From: Roseomonas alba
GTDB taxonomy: Bacteria; Pseudomonadota; Alphaproteobacteria; Acetobacterales; Acetobacteraceae
Length of the DNA: 64,000 nucleotides
Assembly: GCF_019430885.1 (NCBI RefSeq)
Contig: NZ_JAHYBZ010000004.1
Location: 558,001 to 622,000 of the forward strand
Reading direction: 5' to 3'
Shown: positions 47,666 through 56,828 of the stretch, in pieces
Position numbering within the stretch: position 1 is the stretch's first letter
Layout of the letters: the number at the start of each line of letters is the position of its first letter
Program-made: the position numbers and the translations under genes
The notes under the pieces: model-generated
Told to the model about the DNA's origin: nothing
The model's input: only the letters and a program-made list of their open reading frames with translations
Database searches by the model: none

Positions 47666-49243
47666 TCATCCGCCCGTCGGCAGGAAGCGCCAGGCGGCGC
47701 GCTCCTGCGGGTCGAGCTGGGCGGTCAGCCCGCGCTCCCAGGCCAGGTACTGCCGCGCTGCTTCGCGGTTGCCGCTGTGCCGGTCATGCGCGAAGAACAG
47801 GAAGTCGATGCAATCGGCATCGCGCGGCGACGCGGGCGTCGCCTCGACGGCGAGCCCGGCCTCCTGCCATGCAGCCGGCGTGGCGGCGTGCCAGTGATCG
47901 ACGCGGACGCCTCGCTCAGCGAGGTCGAGCGCGGCGAGTGCCGCGATACCCTCCTCCGGCGCGATCAGGACGACAGGATCGGCGGTCGGCGCGCCAAGCT
48001 GCGCGAGGCGTGGCCGTATAGTCCAGGTGGCGCCGCGCAGATGCCCGGCGCGATAGGCCATGCTCGGCCGGAGGTCGAGCACGGTCGCAGGCCCAGCGGC
48101 CAACAGCGCGGCAAGCCCGTGCAGGTCGAGGGCGGGCGGTGCAGCCGGCCTCGACACGGGTCGGCCTGCCGCCTCGGGCAGGCGCGCGGCAAGCCCTTCC
48201 TCCAGCACGAAGGCCTCCCATCCCATCTGGCGCAACCAGGCGGCGGTCATCGGCGCGCGCACGCCCTCCGCGTCGAAGACGACGATCCGCGCGCCACGGA
48301 CGCCGACATACTGATCCGTGGTCTGCATCAATTGGCCGCCTGGCGCACTCCGCGCTCCGGGCAGCGAGCCTGCGGCGAATTCCGCCGGCGTGCGAATGTC
48401 ACACAGGAAGGTGGTTCTCGCCGGATCGGCGGACCAGGCCACCAGGGTCGCCGCATCGATGCCGACGACGCCGCAGCGTTCCGCGTGGCGGGCCGCACGG
48501 GCCCGCGCCTCGGCAAGATCCTCGGGCGCCGGCGGGTAGAGGCGATCGGCGCCGCGGTCGAGCGCCATCCCGGCGAGATGCCAACCCTGCGTGCCGTTCT
48601 CCAGCGCCAGCACCGGATTGGGCACCCCGAAATGGCGCAGGGTCTGGGCTCCGATGATGCTGCGCGTCCGGCCCGCGCAGTTCACCACGATCGTCGTCGT
48701 GGGATCCGGCGCCAGCGCGGCGATGCGCAACGGCAATTCCCCATTCGGGCAGCAGATGCTGCCCGGGATGGTCGTCCTGCGGTACTCGTCGATGGTCCGG
48801 CCGTCGAGCACCACCAGGTTGTCGCCCCGCGCCCGCCGTTCCGCGAGCTCGGCCGCGCTGATATGCGGCGTGTGGTAGGTCTCCTCCACCATCTCGCCGA
48901 AGGTCTTGCTCGGCACGTTCACCCCGGCAAACAGCGCGTGGCCGGCTGCCTTCCAGCCTGCCGTGCCGCCTGCCAGCAACGCGACGTTGGCATAACCCAG
49001 CGCCTCCAGCCGGGCCATGGCGCGTGGTGCCACCGCGTCGTCGCCATCGTCGAAGACGACGATGCGCGTGGCTGGGCGCGGCACCAGCCGCGCGATGTCC
49101 AGTTCCAACCGCGAATAGGGCAGCGGCACGGCATAGAAGGGATGCGCCTCGCCATGCTGCCCGGCCTCGCGCACATCGAGCAGCGCGATTTCCGCCCCGT
49201 CATGCAGCCACGCCTTGAGGGTGGCGGGAGGTATCATGTGCAT
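47666..49243 (-). CDS. Four-domain rhodanese-like protein
   Basis: 525 residues built of four rhodanese domains (about 1-105, 120-230, 260-355, 365-445) plus an 80-residue tail. Only domain 2 has an active-site cysteine, Cys189 in VVNCAGRTRS; the matching loops in domains 1, 3 and 4 read VVFDDGDD, VVFDAEGV and VLIAPEEG and cannot carry sulfur. It could move sulfane sulfur to an acceptor or process thiols. ATG 49243 is preferred over a TTG two codons earlier because GAGGAG is nine bases upstream. Last gene of the minus operon that starts near 52270. Confidence 0.87.
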   Translation of the reverse strand: MHMIPPATLKAWLHDGAEIALLDVREAGQHGEAHPFYAVPLPYSRLELDIARLVPRPATRIVVFDDGDDAVAPRAMARLEALGYANVALLAGGTAGWKAAGHALFAGVNVPSKTFGEMVEETYHTPHISAAELAERRARGDNLVVLDGRTIDEYRRTTIPGSICCPNGELPLRIAALAPDPTTTIVVNCAGRTRSIIGAQTLRHFGVPNPVLALENGTQGWHLAGMALDRGADRLYPPAPEDLAEARARAARHAERCGVVGIDAATLVAWSADPARTTFLCDIRTPAEFAAGSLPGARSAPGGQLMQTTDQYVGVRGARIVVFDAEGVRAPMTAAWLRQMGWEAFVLEEGLAARLPEAAGRPVSRPAAPPALDLHGLAALLAAGPATVLDLRPSMAYRAGHLRGATWTIRPRLAQLGAPTADPVVLIAPEEGIAALAALDLAERGVRVDHWHAATPAAWQEAGLAVEATPASPRDADCIDFLFFAHDRHSGNREAARQYLAWERGLTAQLDPQERAAWRFLPTGG

Positions 49244-49280
49244 GGTCAACGTCTCCTCTGGGCGCCGATCAGCGGCGTCG

Positions 49281-50051
49281 TCACGATGCGGCCTTCGGTG
49301 TCGGGGCGCTCGGCCCGCTCGCCATGGCCGGGGTGCTGAACAACCGCCCCACCCCTGCTGGGGGTGCCTTCACGCGCTGCAGGGCGGCCCAGAGCGAGGC
49401 CTGGTTGGAGCTGATCACCGGCCGGTCCAGCGCGGCTTCCAGCCGGGGAATCTGGTCGAAGGTCAGCAGGTTCGTGCAGCTCAGGAACACGGCATCGGCC
49501 CGGCGCGCAGCGTCGCGGTTGCGCAGCACCATTGCCGCCGTCTCCTCCGAATCGATCGAGCTGATGGTACGGACCGCGTCGCAGCGAAAGGAATCCCAGC
49601 CCGTCAGGCTGAAGCCGTGGAATTCCAGGAAGCGAATCTCGTGCTCATTCACGTCGTCCGGATAGGGCGTGACCATGAAGACCGAGCGCGCGGCCACGGC
49701 GCGCAGCGCCTCCAGCACGGCGGTGGAGGTGGTGAACGCCGGGATGCCGGTGACCTCCGTGATGCGGTCGGCAATCTGCGCCTCCCGCCCGGGCCCGCCC
49801 ACGAAGCTGCCGCTGGTGCAGCCATAGAGGATCACCTCCGGCCGCGCGCGCACCAGGTCGAGCGCGGCACGGTCCACCTGCTCCGCCATCGCCAGCAGGG
49901 ATTCGCGGGTGACCAGTGCATCGCCAGGCCGGCCGACGCGGCTGTGGTTGATGGCGAAGCCGAGCGGCAGATGCCGCGGCAGCTCCCATTCCAGCGCCAT
50001 GTTGCCCGCCGGACCGATGACGCCGATGCGGCGCAGATCGGCGTGCTTCAT
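49281..50051 (-). CDS. Asp/Glu racemase-superfamily enzyme, maleate isomerase/arylmalonate decarboxylase-like
   Basis: 256 residues. Two catalytic cysteines are present at the expected places: Cys78 in LYGCTSGSFVGG and Cys192 in FLSCTNLLTF, as in maleate isomerases and hydantoin or amino-acid racemases; arylmalonate decarboxylase has only the second. It would therefore act by two-base proton transfer or isomerisation. It begins three bases after the lyase gene in the same operon. Exact substrate unknown; a racemase for hydantoin or carbamoyl amino acid would fit HyuA-HyuB in the cluster. Confidence 0.83.
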   Translation of the reverse strand: MKHADLRRIGVIGPAGNMALEWELPRHLPLGFAINHSRVGRPGDALVTRESLLAMAEQVDRAALDLVRARPEVILYGCTSGSFVGGPGREAQIADRITEVTGIPAFTTSTAVLEALRAVAARSVFMVTPYPDDVNEHEIRFLEFHGFSLTGWDSFRCDAVRTISSIDSEETAAMVLRNRDAARRADAVFLSCTNLLTFDQIPRLEAALDRPVISSNQASLWAALQRVKAPPAGVGRLFSTPAMASGPSAPTPKAAS

Positions 50052-50054
50052 CGC

Positions 50055-51269
50055 TCACTCTCCCCCGAGGCGGACGAACCCTTGCTCCAGATCCGCGATC
50101 AGATCCTCGGCGCGTTCGAGGCCCGCATGCAGGCGCATGGTCTGCCCCTCCGGCGCCCAGCGCGTCGCGCTCCGCAGGGCGGCGGGATTGGTCGGGATCA
50201 GCAGGCTTTCATAGCCGCCCCAGCTCGACCCCATGCCGAACAGGCGCAGCCCGTCCATCATCGCGGCCAGGCGGGGCTTCTCCACGGGATTCAGGACGAA
50301 GCCGAACAGCCCGGAGGCACCGGTGAACTGCGCGCGCCACAGCCCATGGCCGGGATCGTCCGGCAAGCCAGGGTGCATCACCCGCGCCACTTCCGGCCGC
50401 GCAGCGAGCCACGCGGCCAGCGTCAACCCGGTCTCGTGGTGCTGCCGCATCCGCACCGCCAGGGTGCGCAGCCCGCGCAGCGCCAGATAGGCGTCGTCCG
50501 GCCCGACGCAGAGGCCGAGCCGCTGGGCATGGGCACGCACCCGATCATGCACCGTCGCGGCGCAGGCCAGCGTACCGAGCATCAGATCGGAATGGCCGGA
50601 GATGTACTTCGTCGCCGCCTGCAGCGAGATGTCGACGCCCATCGCGAGTGGCTTGAGGAAAAGCCCGCCCGACCAGGTGTTGTCGATCACGCTAACGATG
50701 CCGCGCGGGCGCGTCTGCGCCAGGATCGCGGGGATGTCCTGCACCTCGAAGGTCTGCGAGCCGGGGCTCTCAAGCCATATCAGGCGCGTTTCCGGCCGCA
50801 GCAGCGCGGCGATGCCGCCGCCGATGACGGGGTCGTAGTAGGTGACCTCCACGCCGAAGCGGCGCAGCAGGTCCTCGCAGCCATGCCGGCAGGGGCCATA
50901 GACATTGTCGGGAACCAGCACATGCCTGCCCGGCTCGGCAAAGGCGAGCAGCGCCGCCGCGATGGCGCTCGCGCCGGAGGGCGCCAGCACGGTGCCCGCC
51001 GCCCCCTCCAGCGCCGAGACCGCATCTTCCAGCGCGAAGCTCGTCGCCGTGCCGCGGCGGCCGTAGCGCAGCCTCGCGCTCTTGCGCGCCTCGAAGGCCG
51101 CGAGGGTGGGAAAGAGGATGGTCGAGGCATGCACCACCGACGGGTTGACCGCGTGGGGCTGCGCTCCGGACTCGCGCGCCACATGGCAGAGCAGCGTCTC
51201 CGCGGCCTCGGTATCCTGCATGTCGGCGACTCCCTCTAAAGACACGCTCAGTTCTTCAACATCGTTCAT
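50055..51269 (-). CDS. Cys/Met-metabolism PLP enzyme, cystathionine beta-lyase-like
   Basis: 404 residues. PLP lysine Lys221 lies in AATKYISGHSD, the tyrosine motif is RYGRRGTATSFALE, and VIDNTWSGGLFLKPLAMGVD holds the ring aspartate: the MetC pattern. It cleaves a carbon-sulfur bond of an amino acid to give pyruvate, ammonia and a thiol. Its start overlaps the Bug gene stop by four bases (ATGA at 51266-51269). Placed with transport and rhodanese genes, it probably acts on an imported sulfur compound rather than in methionine synthesis. Confidence 0.87.
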   Translation of the reverse strand: MNDVEELSVSLEGVADMQDTEAAETLLCHVARESGAQPHAVNPSVVHASTILFPTLAAFEARKSARLRYGRRGTATSFALEDAVSALEGAAGTVLAPSGASAIAAALLAFAEPGRHVLVPDNVYGPCRHGCEDLLRRFGVEVTYYDPVIGGGIAALLRPETRLIWLESPGSQTFEVQDIPAILAQTRPRGIVSVIDNTWSGGLFLKPLAMGVDISLQAATKYISGHSDLMLGTLACAATVHDRVRAHAQRLGLCVGPDDAYLALRGLRTLAVRMRQHHETGLTLAAWLAARPEVARVMHPGLPDDPGHGLWRAQFTGASGLFGFVLNPVEKPRLAAMMDGLRLFGMGSSWGGYESLLIPTNPAALRSATRWAPEGQTMRLHAGLERAEDLIADLEQGFVRLGGE

Positions 51270-52270
51270 GGCCGGGCCGCCTGAGGCTGGCGTTCGATGA
51301 CCTCGCGCCACGTCGCGATCTCATGCCGGATGAAATCCGTGAAGGGAGCAGACGCGAGCGGGGAGGGCTCGAAGCCGATGGCGCGAATCCGCGCCTGCAC
51401 CTGCGGCAGCTCCAGCACCGCGGCGATCTCCGCCTCCAGCCGCGCCAGGATCGCCGGCGGCAATCCACCTGGCGCGGCCAGCCCGTACCACACCGCGACA
51501 TCGAAATCCGGCAGGATGCGGCTGATGGGCGGCGTGTCGGGCAGGCTGGGCCATGGCCGGGCGGTACTGGTTGCCAGCAGCCGCACCGCGCCCTGCTGGA
51601 CCACCGCGAGCCCGGACATATCGGTGAAGAAGAGGTCCACATTGCCGGCCACCACGTCCTGCAGCGCGGGCGCCGTGCCGCGATAGGGCACGATGGCCAT
51701 GCCGCCGCCCAGCCGCTGGTTCAGCAGCTCGGCCGCCATCTGGGTGTTGGTACCGACGCCGCCCGTGGCGAAGGAGAGGTTGCGGCCAGCGCGCGCCGCC
51801 GCCTCGAACCCGGCGAGGTCGGCCGCGGGGAAATCATTGCGGCACACCAGCAGCAGCGGACCCATGGACAGACGCGAGACATGCGTCAGCCCCATCGGGT
51901 CATAGTTGCTGGGCCGGGTGAGCGGTCCGATGGTGATGCTGCTGCCGCCCGTGATGCCGAGGGTATAACCATCCGGCGCGGCGCGAGACAGCATCTCGAT
52001 CCCGATGGCGCTGCCCCCGCCGGCGCGGTTCTCCACCACAATGGGCTGGCCCAGGCGCGGCTGCAGCGCCTCGGCGACCACGCGCCCCACCAGATCCACG
52101 CCGCCGCCAGGAGCAAAAGGCACGATCACGCGAACCGGCCTGTCCGGCCACGATGCCGCCTGCGCATGCGCGGCCAGGGCGGGGGCGAGCGCGACGGCGC
52201 CCAACACCGCGCGCCGGCGCACCTGGGTACGCACCCTCGCCTCGCCATCCTTCGGGTCTCTACGCATCAT
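51266..52270 (-). CDS. Orphan Bug-family (TctC-like) binding protein
   Basis: About 334 residues. An Arg-rich start and hydrophobic leader (RRRAVLGAVALAPALAAHAQ) precede WPDRPVRVIVPFAPGGGVD, VVENRAGGGSAIG and IVPYRGTAPALQDVVAGNVD, all Bug hallmarks. No TctA/TctB is adjacent. First gene of the minus operon leading to the lyase, racemase-like and rhodanese genes. ATG 52270, 52267 or an internal GTG could be the true start. Confidence 0.87.
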   Translation of the reverse strand: MMRRDPKDGEARVRTQVRRRAVLGAVALAPALAAHAQAASWPDRPVRVIVPFAPGGGVDLVGRVVAEALQPRLGQPIVVENRAGGGSAIGIEMLSRAAPDGYTLGITGGSSITIGPLTRPSNYDPMGLTHVSRLSMGPLLLVCRNDFPAADLAGFEAAARAGRNLSFATGGVGTNTQMAAELLNQRLGGGMAIVPYRGTAPALQDVVAGNVDLFFTDMSGLAVVQQGAVRLLATSTARPWPSLPDTPPISRILPDFDVAVWYGLAAPGGLPPAILARLEAEIAAVLELPQVQARIRAIGFEPSPLASAPFTDFIRHEIATWREVIERQPQAARP

Positions 52271-52300
52271 CGTCACCGGATTTGCCTCATGCACGCAATG

Positions 52301-52319
52301 GTATACAAATGAATTCATT
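52301..52319. promoter_or_regulatory. Putative weak GntR-type operator between divergent operons
   Basis: GTATACAAATGAATTC matches 11 of 16 positions of the palindrome found at 57501 and 58535, and overlaps a perfect 12-base palindrome AATGAATTCATT (52308-52319). It lies 31 bases upstream of the Bug gene start and 47 bases before the PrpD gene start. Confidence 0.4.
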
Positions 52320-52365
52320 GGCAGGTCAATCTGCCGTCAGCACGGGCCACGAGGAACCGACCGTC

Positions 52366-53715
52366 ATGACCGAACGCCGCGGCGAGGCCCTCATCGCCTT
52401 CATCGCCAGCGCCGCCGATCGTCCCCTTCCCCCCGCGGTGCAGGACGGGGCGCGGCGCGCGCTGGCCGATTTCCTCGGCCTGGCGGTGGGGGCGCATGAC
52501 GATGCGCCGGTTGGCCCGGCGCGCCGCGTGGCGGCCGCCTGGAAGACCGCAGGCGGCGCCCGCGCGGTGATGGGCAGCCGCATGGCGCCGGCACTGGCGG
52601 CCCTCATCAACGGCACCGCGGCGCACGCGATGGATTTCGACGACACCCATCCGATGGGCGGTGGCCATCCCAGCGCGCCCTGCTGGTCCGCTGCCCTCGC
52701 CCTCGCCGAGGATGGCGGGCTGACGGAGGAGCTCGCGCTGCGCGCCTTCGTCACCGGCTACGAGATCATGGCGCGGCTGGGCGGCGGCGGTCCGCCGGGC
52801 GTCGGGCGCGCCCTGCAGAAGGCCGGCTTTCACCCAACCTCGCTGTTCGGCCGCGTCGGCGCCGCGGCGGCGGCCTGCGTGCTGCTCCGTCTCAATCCGG
52901 CGCGCATCCCGCATGCGCTCGGCGCCGCCGCCACCATGGCGGGCGGCCTGGTCGGATCCTTCGGCACCGACGGTAAGCCCTTCCATGCCGGCAAGGCGGC
53001 GATGGACGGCATCATGGCGGCGCAACTCGCCGCCGAGGGATTCGTCGCCGCCACCCATCTGTTCGAGCTGGACGGCGGGCTGCTCGGCACCTTCCTCCAG
53101 CGCGGACTGCCGGAGGTGGTGCCGCCGCTCGACTTCGACGCCGCATGGGAAGTGCTGAACAACGGCTTCAAGCCCTATGCGAGCTGCCGCGCCACGCACC
53201 CCGCCGCCGAGGCAGCACAGGGCCTCGCCGCGCGCATCGGCAACCGCGACATCGTCGCTGTGACGGCACGGGTGCATCCGGACGCCATGGTGGTGGCGGG
53301 CAAGCTCGACCCGAAGACCGCGCTGGAGGCCAAGTTCAGCGTGCCCTTCTGCGTCGCCATGGGCCTGCGCGGCCGCGCCCTGGTGGCCACTGACTTCCAT
53401 GCGGGGGTCGCCCAGGATCCCGCGCTGCGCGACCTGTTGCCGCGCATCGTCTGCGAGGTGGTGGCGGGCCAGGTGCCGCACACCGCCAGGGTCGAGGTCG
53501 TGCTGGAGGATGGCGAGCGGCTCGCGAACACCGTCGCGGTGATGACCGGCCACCCCGACAATCCGATGGGATGGGACAGCCTGCGCCGGAAGTTCGACGG
53601 GTTGGCGGCGCCGGTGCTCGGCGCCGAGAAAGCAGGCGCGCTGTTCGAGGAGGCGCGCGGCTTCGGGACACGGCCGGGCGCGCTGGGCAGGATCTCCACG
53701 CTGATCGCAGGCTGA
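52366..53715 (+). CDS. MmgE/PrpD family protein (1)
   Basis: 449 residues. Family marks seen: INGTAAHAMDFDDTHPMGGG (about residues 83-102), GFHPTSLFGRVGAAAA and SFGTDGKPFHAGKAA, which line the active site of 2-methylcitrate dehydratase and cis-aconitate decarboxylase relatives. Probably dehydrates or isomerises a dicarboxylate or tricarboxylate. ATG 52366 has GAGGAA upstream. It is divergent from the Bug operon, and a hairpin shared with the next convergent gene follows its stop. Confidence 0.86.
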   Translation: MTERRGEALIAFIASAADRPLPPAVQDGARRALADFLGLAVGAHDDAPVGPARRVAAAWKTAGGARAVMGSRMAPALAALINGTAAHAMDFDDTHPMGGGHPSAPCWSAALALAEDGGLTEELALRAFVTGYEIMARLGGGGPPGVGRALQKAGFHPTSLFGRVGAAAAACVLLRLNPARIPHALGAAATMAGGLVGSFGTDGKPFHAGKAAMDGIMAAQLAAEGFVAATHLFELDGGLLGTFLQRGLPEVVPPLDFDAAWEVLNNGFKPYASCRATHPAAEAAQGLAARIGNRDIVAVTARVHPDAMVVAGKLDPKTALEAKFSVPFCVAMGLRGRALVATDFHAGVAQDPALRDLLPRIVCEVVAGQVPHTARVEVVLEDGERLANTVAVMTGHPDNPMGWDSLRRKFDGLAAPVLGAEKAGALFEEARGFGTRPGALGRISTLIAG

Positions 53716-53750
53716 CGCGGGGAGGTCCGATGGCGGTCCCTCCGTCAGCC
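53710..53750. terminator. Hairpin shared by two convergent PrpD genes
   Basis: GGCTGACG (53710-53717) and CGTCAGCC (53743-53750) are perfect arms. Each contains the TGA stop of one of the convergent genes, so both transcripts would end in the hairpin. Confidence 0.55.
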
Positions 53751-55103
53751 CGGCGGGACCATCATCGCAGTCAGCCGACGGACCGAGGGCAATGCGTCCA
53801 GCGCCTGCAAACTCTCGAAAACACGTGACGCGGCCTCGACCGGCAGGATACGGGTGGCGCAATCCTCGAACTTCATGCGCAGCATCTCGACCGGCAGCGG
53901 CGTCTCTGGGCCGCGGCCGAGCGGCGCGGATACGGATTCGCGCAGCACCGTGCCATCGGCGAGCACCACCTCCACCTCCGCGCCGTAGTCGTTGGAATCA
54001 TCGTCGTGCGGCCGGGTCGCGATGCGCCCCATCACCGCGCGGATGATGGGATCGCGAAAGGCGTCGCCCTCGAAGTCGGCGAGGCCGACGCGGCCGCTGA
54101 TCAGCGCGCGGACGACGTTGTAGGGCAGGCTGAACTTGGCATCGAGCGTGCTGGTCGCCGGGCGCTGCACATGGGGCAGCAGGCGCCGGCGATGCATCGT
54201 CACCGTCACGCGCGCGATCCGGGCGGGGTCCAAGGCGTGGCGCCGATGCAGCGCGATGGCCGCGTCCAGCGCGCCATGGACGCTGTACACGCAGGGGTAC
54301 TTCTTGATCGAGATGCCCGGTGCCAGCAGGTCGAGCGGTGCGCCCCAGCCATCCAGCATGCGCGTCGCGTCGTGATGACCGGCACCGTTGAACACCTCCA
54401 GGAAGCCCTGGGGATGCTCGAAGGCGTCGGCACCGGCGGTGAAGCCGCCCTCGGCCAGCAGCGCCGCGAGCAGCCCGTTGCGGGCGGCGTTGCCGGCATG
54501 CAGCGGCTTGGCCTGCGTGCCGAAATTGGACTTCACCCCGGCGGCCAGTGAGACGCAGAGCGACAGGGCGTTCGCCAAGCGCGCATCCTCCAGCCCGATC
54601 AGCCTTCCGCAGGCCGCGGCGGCGCCGAAAATGCCGAGCGTCGCAGTGGGGTGCCAACCCTTCTCGTAGTGATGGAAGTTCACGCCGCGCGCGATGCGCG
54701 TCGCCACCTCCACGCCGACGATGTAGGCATCCAGCAATGCCGCGCCGGAAGCATCGCGTTGTTCGGCCAGCGCCAGTAGCGCCGGCACGATGACCACCGT
54801 GGGATGGCCGGCCATCGACTTGCTGGTGTCGTCGAAATCCAGCGCATGGCCCGCCGTGCCGTGCACCAGCGCCGCTTCGAGCGGCGGCAGGCGCTCCGCC
54901 CTGCCGGGCAGGGAGCAAGATGCGCCGGGAACGCCGCCACCCACCGCATGCAGCATGGTCCCGGTGCACGCCTCCTGCGCGCCGGCCAGGGCACAGCCCA
55001 GCATGTCCGTGATCGCCGTGATCGCCCAGCGACGTGCCTCGGGGGGAAACGTCTCCGCACGCAACGCATTGGCGCGCTGCGCCAGCTCCAGCGCCAGACC
55101 CAT
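53745..55103 (-). CDS. MmgE/PrpD family protein (2)
   Basis: 452 residues. VHGTAGHALDFDDTSKSMAG (near residues 75-94), GWHPTATLGIFGAAAA and NFGTQAKPLHAGNAARNG are the family motifs. The fold is shared by methylcitrate dehydratases and aconitate decarboxylases; substrate unknown. ATG 55103 has AGGA upstream. Last gene of the GST - binding protein - PrpD minus operon (76-base gap before it). Confidence 0.86.
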   Translation of the reverse strand: MGLALELAQRANALRAETFPPEARRWAITAITDMLGCALAGAQEACTGTMLHAVGGGVPGASCSLPGRAERLPPLEAALVHGTAGHALDFDDTSKSMAGHPTVVIVPALLALAEQRDASGAALLDAYIVGVEVATRIARGVNFHHYEKGWHPTATLGIFGAAAACGRLIGLEDARLANALSLCVSLAAGVKSNFGTQAKPLHAGNAARNGLLAALLAEGGFTAGADAFEHPQGFLEVFNGAGHHDATRMLDGWGAPLDLLAPGISIKKYPCVYSVHGALDAAIALHRRHALDPARIARVTVTMHRRRLLPHVQRPATSTLDAKFSLPYNVVRALISGRVGLADFEGDAFRDPIIRAVMGRIATRPHDDDSNDYGAEVEVVLADGTVLRESVSAPLGRGPETPLPVEMLRMKFEDCATRILPVEAASRVFESLQALDALPSVRRLTAMMVPPG

Positions 55104-55143
55104 GCCATTCCTCCCTGGCGCGGCAGCGCCGAATGTCGTTCCG

Positions 55144-55169
55144 GGAAACACGCCGCATGGCGCGCCTCC
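55144..55169 (-). repeat. Imperfect hairpin, related copy of 57711-57736
   Basis: Matches 57711-57736 at 23 of 26 positions and lies just after the stop of the binding protein gene (55180). Probably a processing or termination hairpin used twice in this cluster. Confidence 0.5.
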
Positions 55170-55179
55170 AGGCGGGCTT

Positions 55180-56787
55180 TCAGCCCTCGCGGCGCATTTC
55201 CATCGCCAGCGTGCGTTCATCGGTGCGGCCGTCGTAGCGAACCGGGTCGCGCAGCGCCCAGACATTCACCGGGTGGTACAGCGGGACCACCGTCAGATCG
55301 CGCATCGCCTTCTCGGTCGCCTCGGCGAACAGGGCCTGGCGGCGCGCATCGTCGAGGGTCCGCAGCCCCTCCTCGACCAGCGCATCGACATCCGGATTGC
55401 TGTAACGGCCGCGATTGATGGCGCCGAAGCCGCGCGCCGCATCGGCCGAATGCGCCACCGACTTCAGCGCCGGCGAGGCCTCGCCCGTGCCGCCGCCGAA
55501 GCCGGCCAGCCAGATGCTGAATTCCGGCCCGCCCTCTGGCCCACCCCGGGTCGCGCGACGATAGAAGGCACTGCTCGGCATCGCATCCACCGCGGTGCGG
55601 ATGCCGACGCGGCTCAGCATCTGCCCCACCGCTTCAGAGACGCGGGCGTCGCGCACGAAACGGTCATTCGGGCTGTGAAGGGTGAGTTGGAAGCCGTCCG
55701 GCAGCCCGGCCTCGGCCAGGAGTTCACGCGCGCGGCGCTGATCGGGCCGCTCAGGCGGCAGGTTCCCGCTGGCGCCGAAGATGCCGGGCGGCACGAGCTG
55801 ACCCGCCGGCTCGCCGCTGCCTTCCAGGATGCGCCGCGTGATCGCCTCCCGATCGATCGCGAGCGACATCGCCCGGCGCACGCGCAGGTCGCGCAGCGCG
55901 TTGGGCAACGGCCCGCCATCCTTCGCCGCAACGAAGGGTGTGGTCGCGCGGAACTGGTCCATCATCAGGAAGATCACGCGGTTGGTCACCCGCCGCGTCA
56001 GGCTGATGCCCGCCATGCGCGAGAGATTCGCGATGTCGGAGGGCGGCACGTTCTCGATCACCTGGACATCGCCCGAGAGCAGCGCGGCCACGCGGGCACC
56101 GGCTGCCGGAACCGGTCGCAGCACCACGCGCCGCCAGACCGGCTTCGGACCCCAATAGGCGTCGTTGCGCTCCATCACGATGCGAGCGCCGGGCACCGCC
56201 TCGACCAGTCGGTAGGGCCCGGTGCCGATCGCCGCCCTGCCGGAGGCATAGTCGGCCGTGCTCGCCCCCTCGCCTGCCCTGCGGGAGATGATGGAGACCG
56301 TCGAAAGCTCGTTCGGAACGATCGGATTGGGCGCGGTCGTGCGTATCAGCAGCGTGCGATCGTCGATCTTCTCCGCCGTCTTGTCGCCGAGATAGGCACG
56401 GAAGGAGAAGGGCGCGCCCGGCACGTCCTTCGCGCGTTCGAGGCTGAAGATGACGTCCTCGACCGTCAGGGGATTGCCGTCATGGAAGGTGACGCCGGGG
56501 CGCAGCTTGAACTCCCAGCTCGTCTCGTCCAGCACGCGCCATTCGGTGGCGAGGCCCGGCTGCGGCATCTGCTCGGGCGAGGCATGCACCAGGCGGTCGA
56601 ACAGATGTTGAGCCAGGGAGTTGTTGGCACCCTGGTTGTGCCAGTGCGGGTCGATCGCCGTCGGCTCGAAGGAGACGCCGATCGTCAGCGTGTCATCCCC
56701 GCCCTGCGCGCGGAGAGGCAGCGGCAGGGCGCCCGCGGCGAGAACGCCGGCGGCTCCGGCCAGGAAGGAACGGCGCTCGGACGTCAT
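55180..56787 (-). CDS. Orphan family-5 (dipeptide-type) ABC binding protein
   Basis: 535 residues. Twin-arginine-like leader ERRSFLAGAAGVLAAGALPL, then TIGVSFEPTAIDPHW, WEFKLRPGVTFHDGNPLTVED and IGTGPYRLVE, which are family-5 landmarks. No DppB/C/D/F genes lie next to it; the set at 42933-46659 belongs to another receptor, so it either borrows that permease or one elsewhere. ATG 56787 has AGGAG upstream. It lies 41 bases after the GST gene. Confidence 0.88.
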   Translation of the reverse strand: MTSERRSFLAGAAGVLAAGALPLPLRAQGGDDTLTIGVSFEPTAIDPHWHNQGANNSLAQHLFDRLVHASPEQMPQPGLATEWRVLDETSWEFKLRPGVTFHDGNPLTVEDVIFSLERAKDVPGAPFSFRAYLGDKTAEKIDDRTLLIRTTAPNPIVPNELSTVSIISRRAGEGASTADYASGRAAIGTGPYRLVEAVPGARIVMERNDAYWGPKPVWRRVVLRPVPAAGARVAALLSGDVQVIENVPPSDIANLSRMAGISLTRRVTNRVIFLMMDQFRATTPFVAAKDGGPLPNALRDLRVRRAMSLAIDREAITRRILEGSGEPAGQLVPPGIFGASGNLPPERPDQRRARELLAEAGLPDGFQLTLHSPNDRFVRDARVSEAVGQMLSRVGIRTAVDAMPSSAFYRRATRGGPEGGPEFSIWLAGFGGGTGEASPALKSVAHSADAARGFGAINRGRYSNPDVDALVEEGLRTLDDARRQALFAEATEKAMRDLTVVPLYHPVNVWALRDPVRYDGRTDERTLAMEMRREG

Positions 56788-56828
56788 GACGATCGGTCTC
56801 CTGGAAGGGGATGGTGGCGCCGGAAGTC

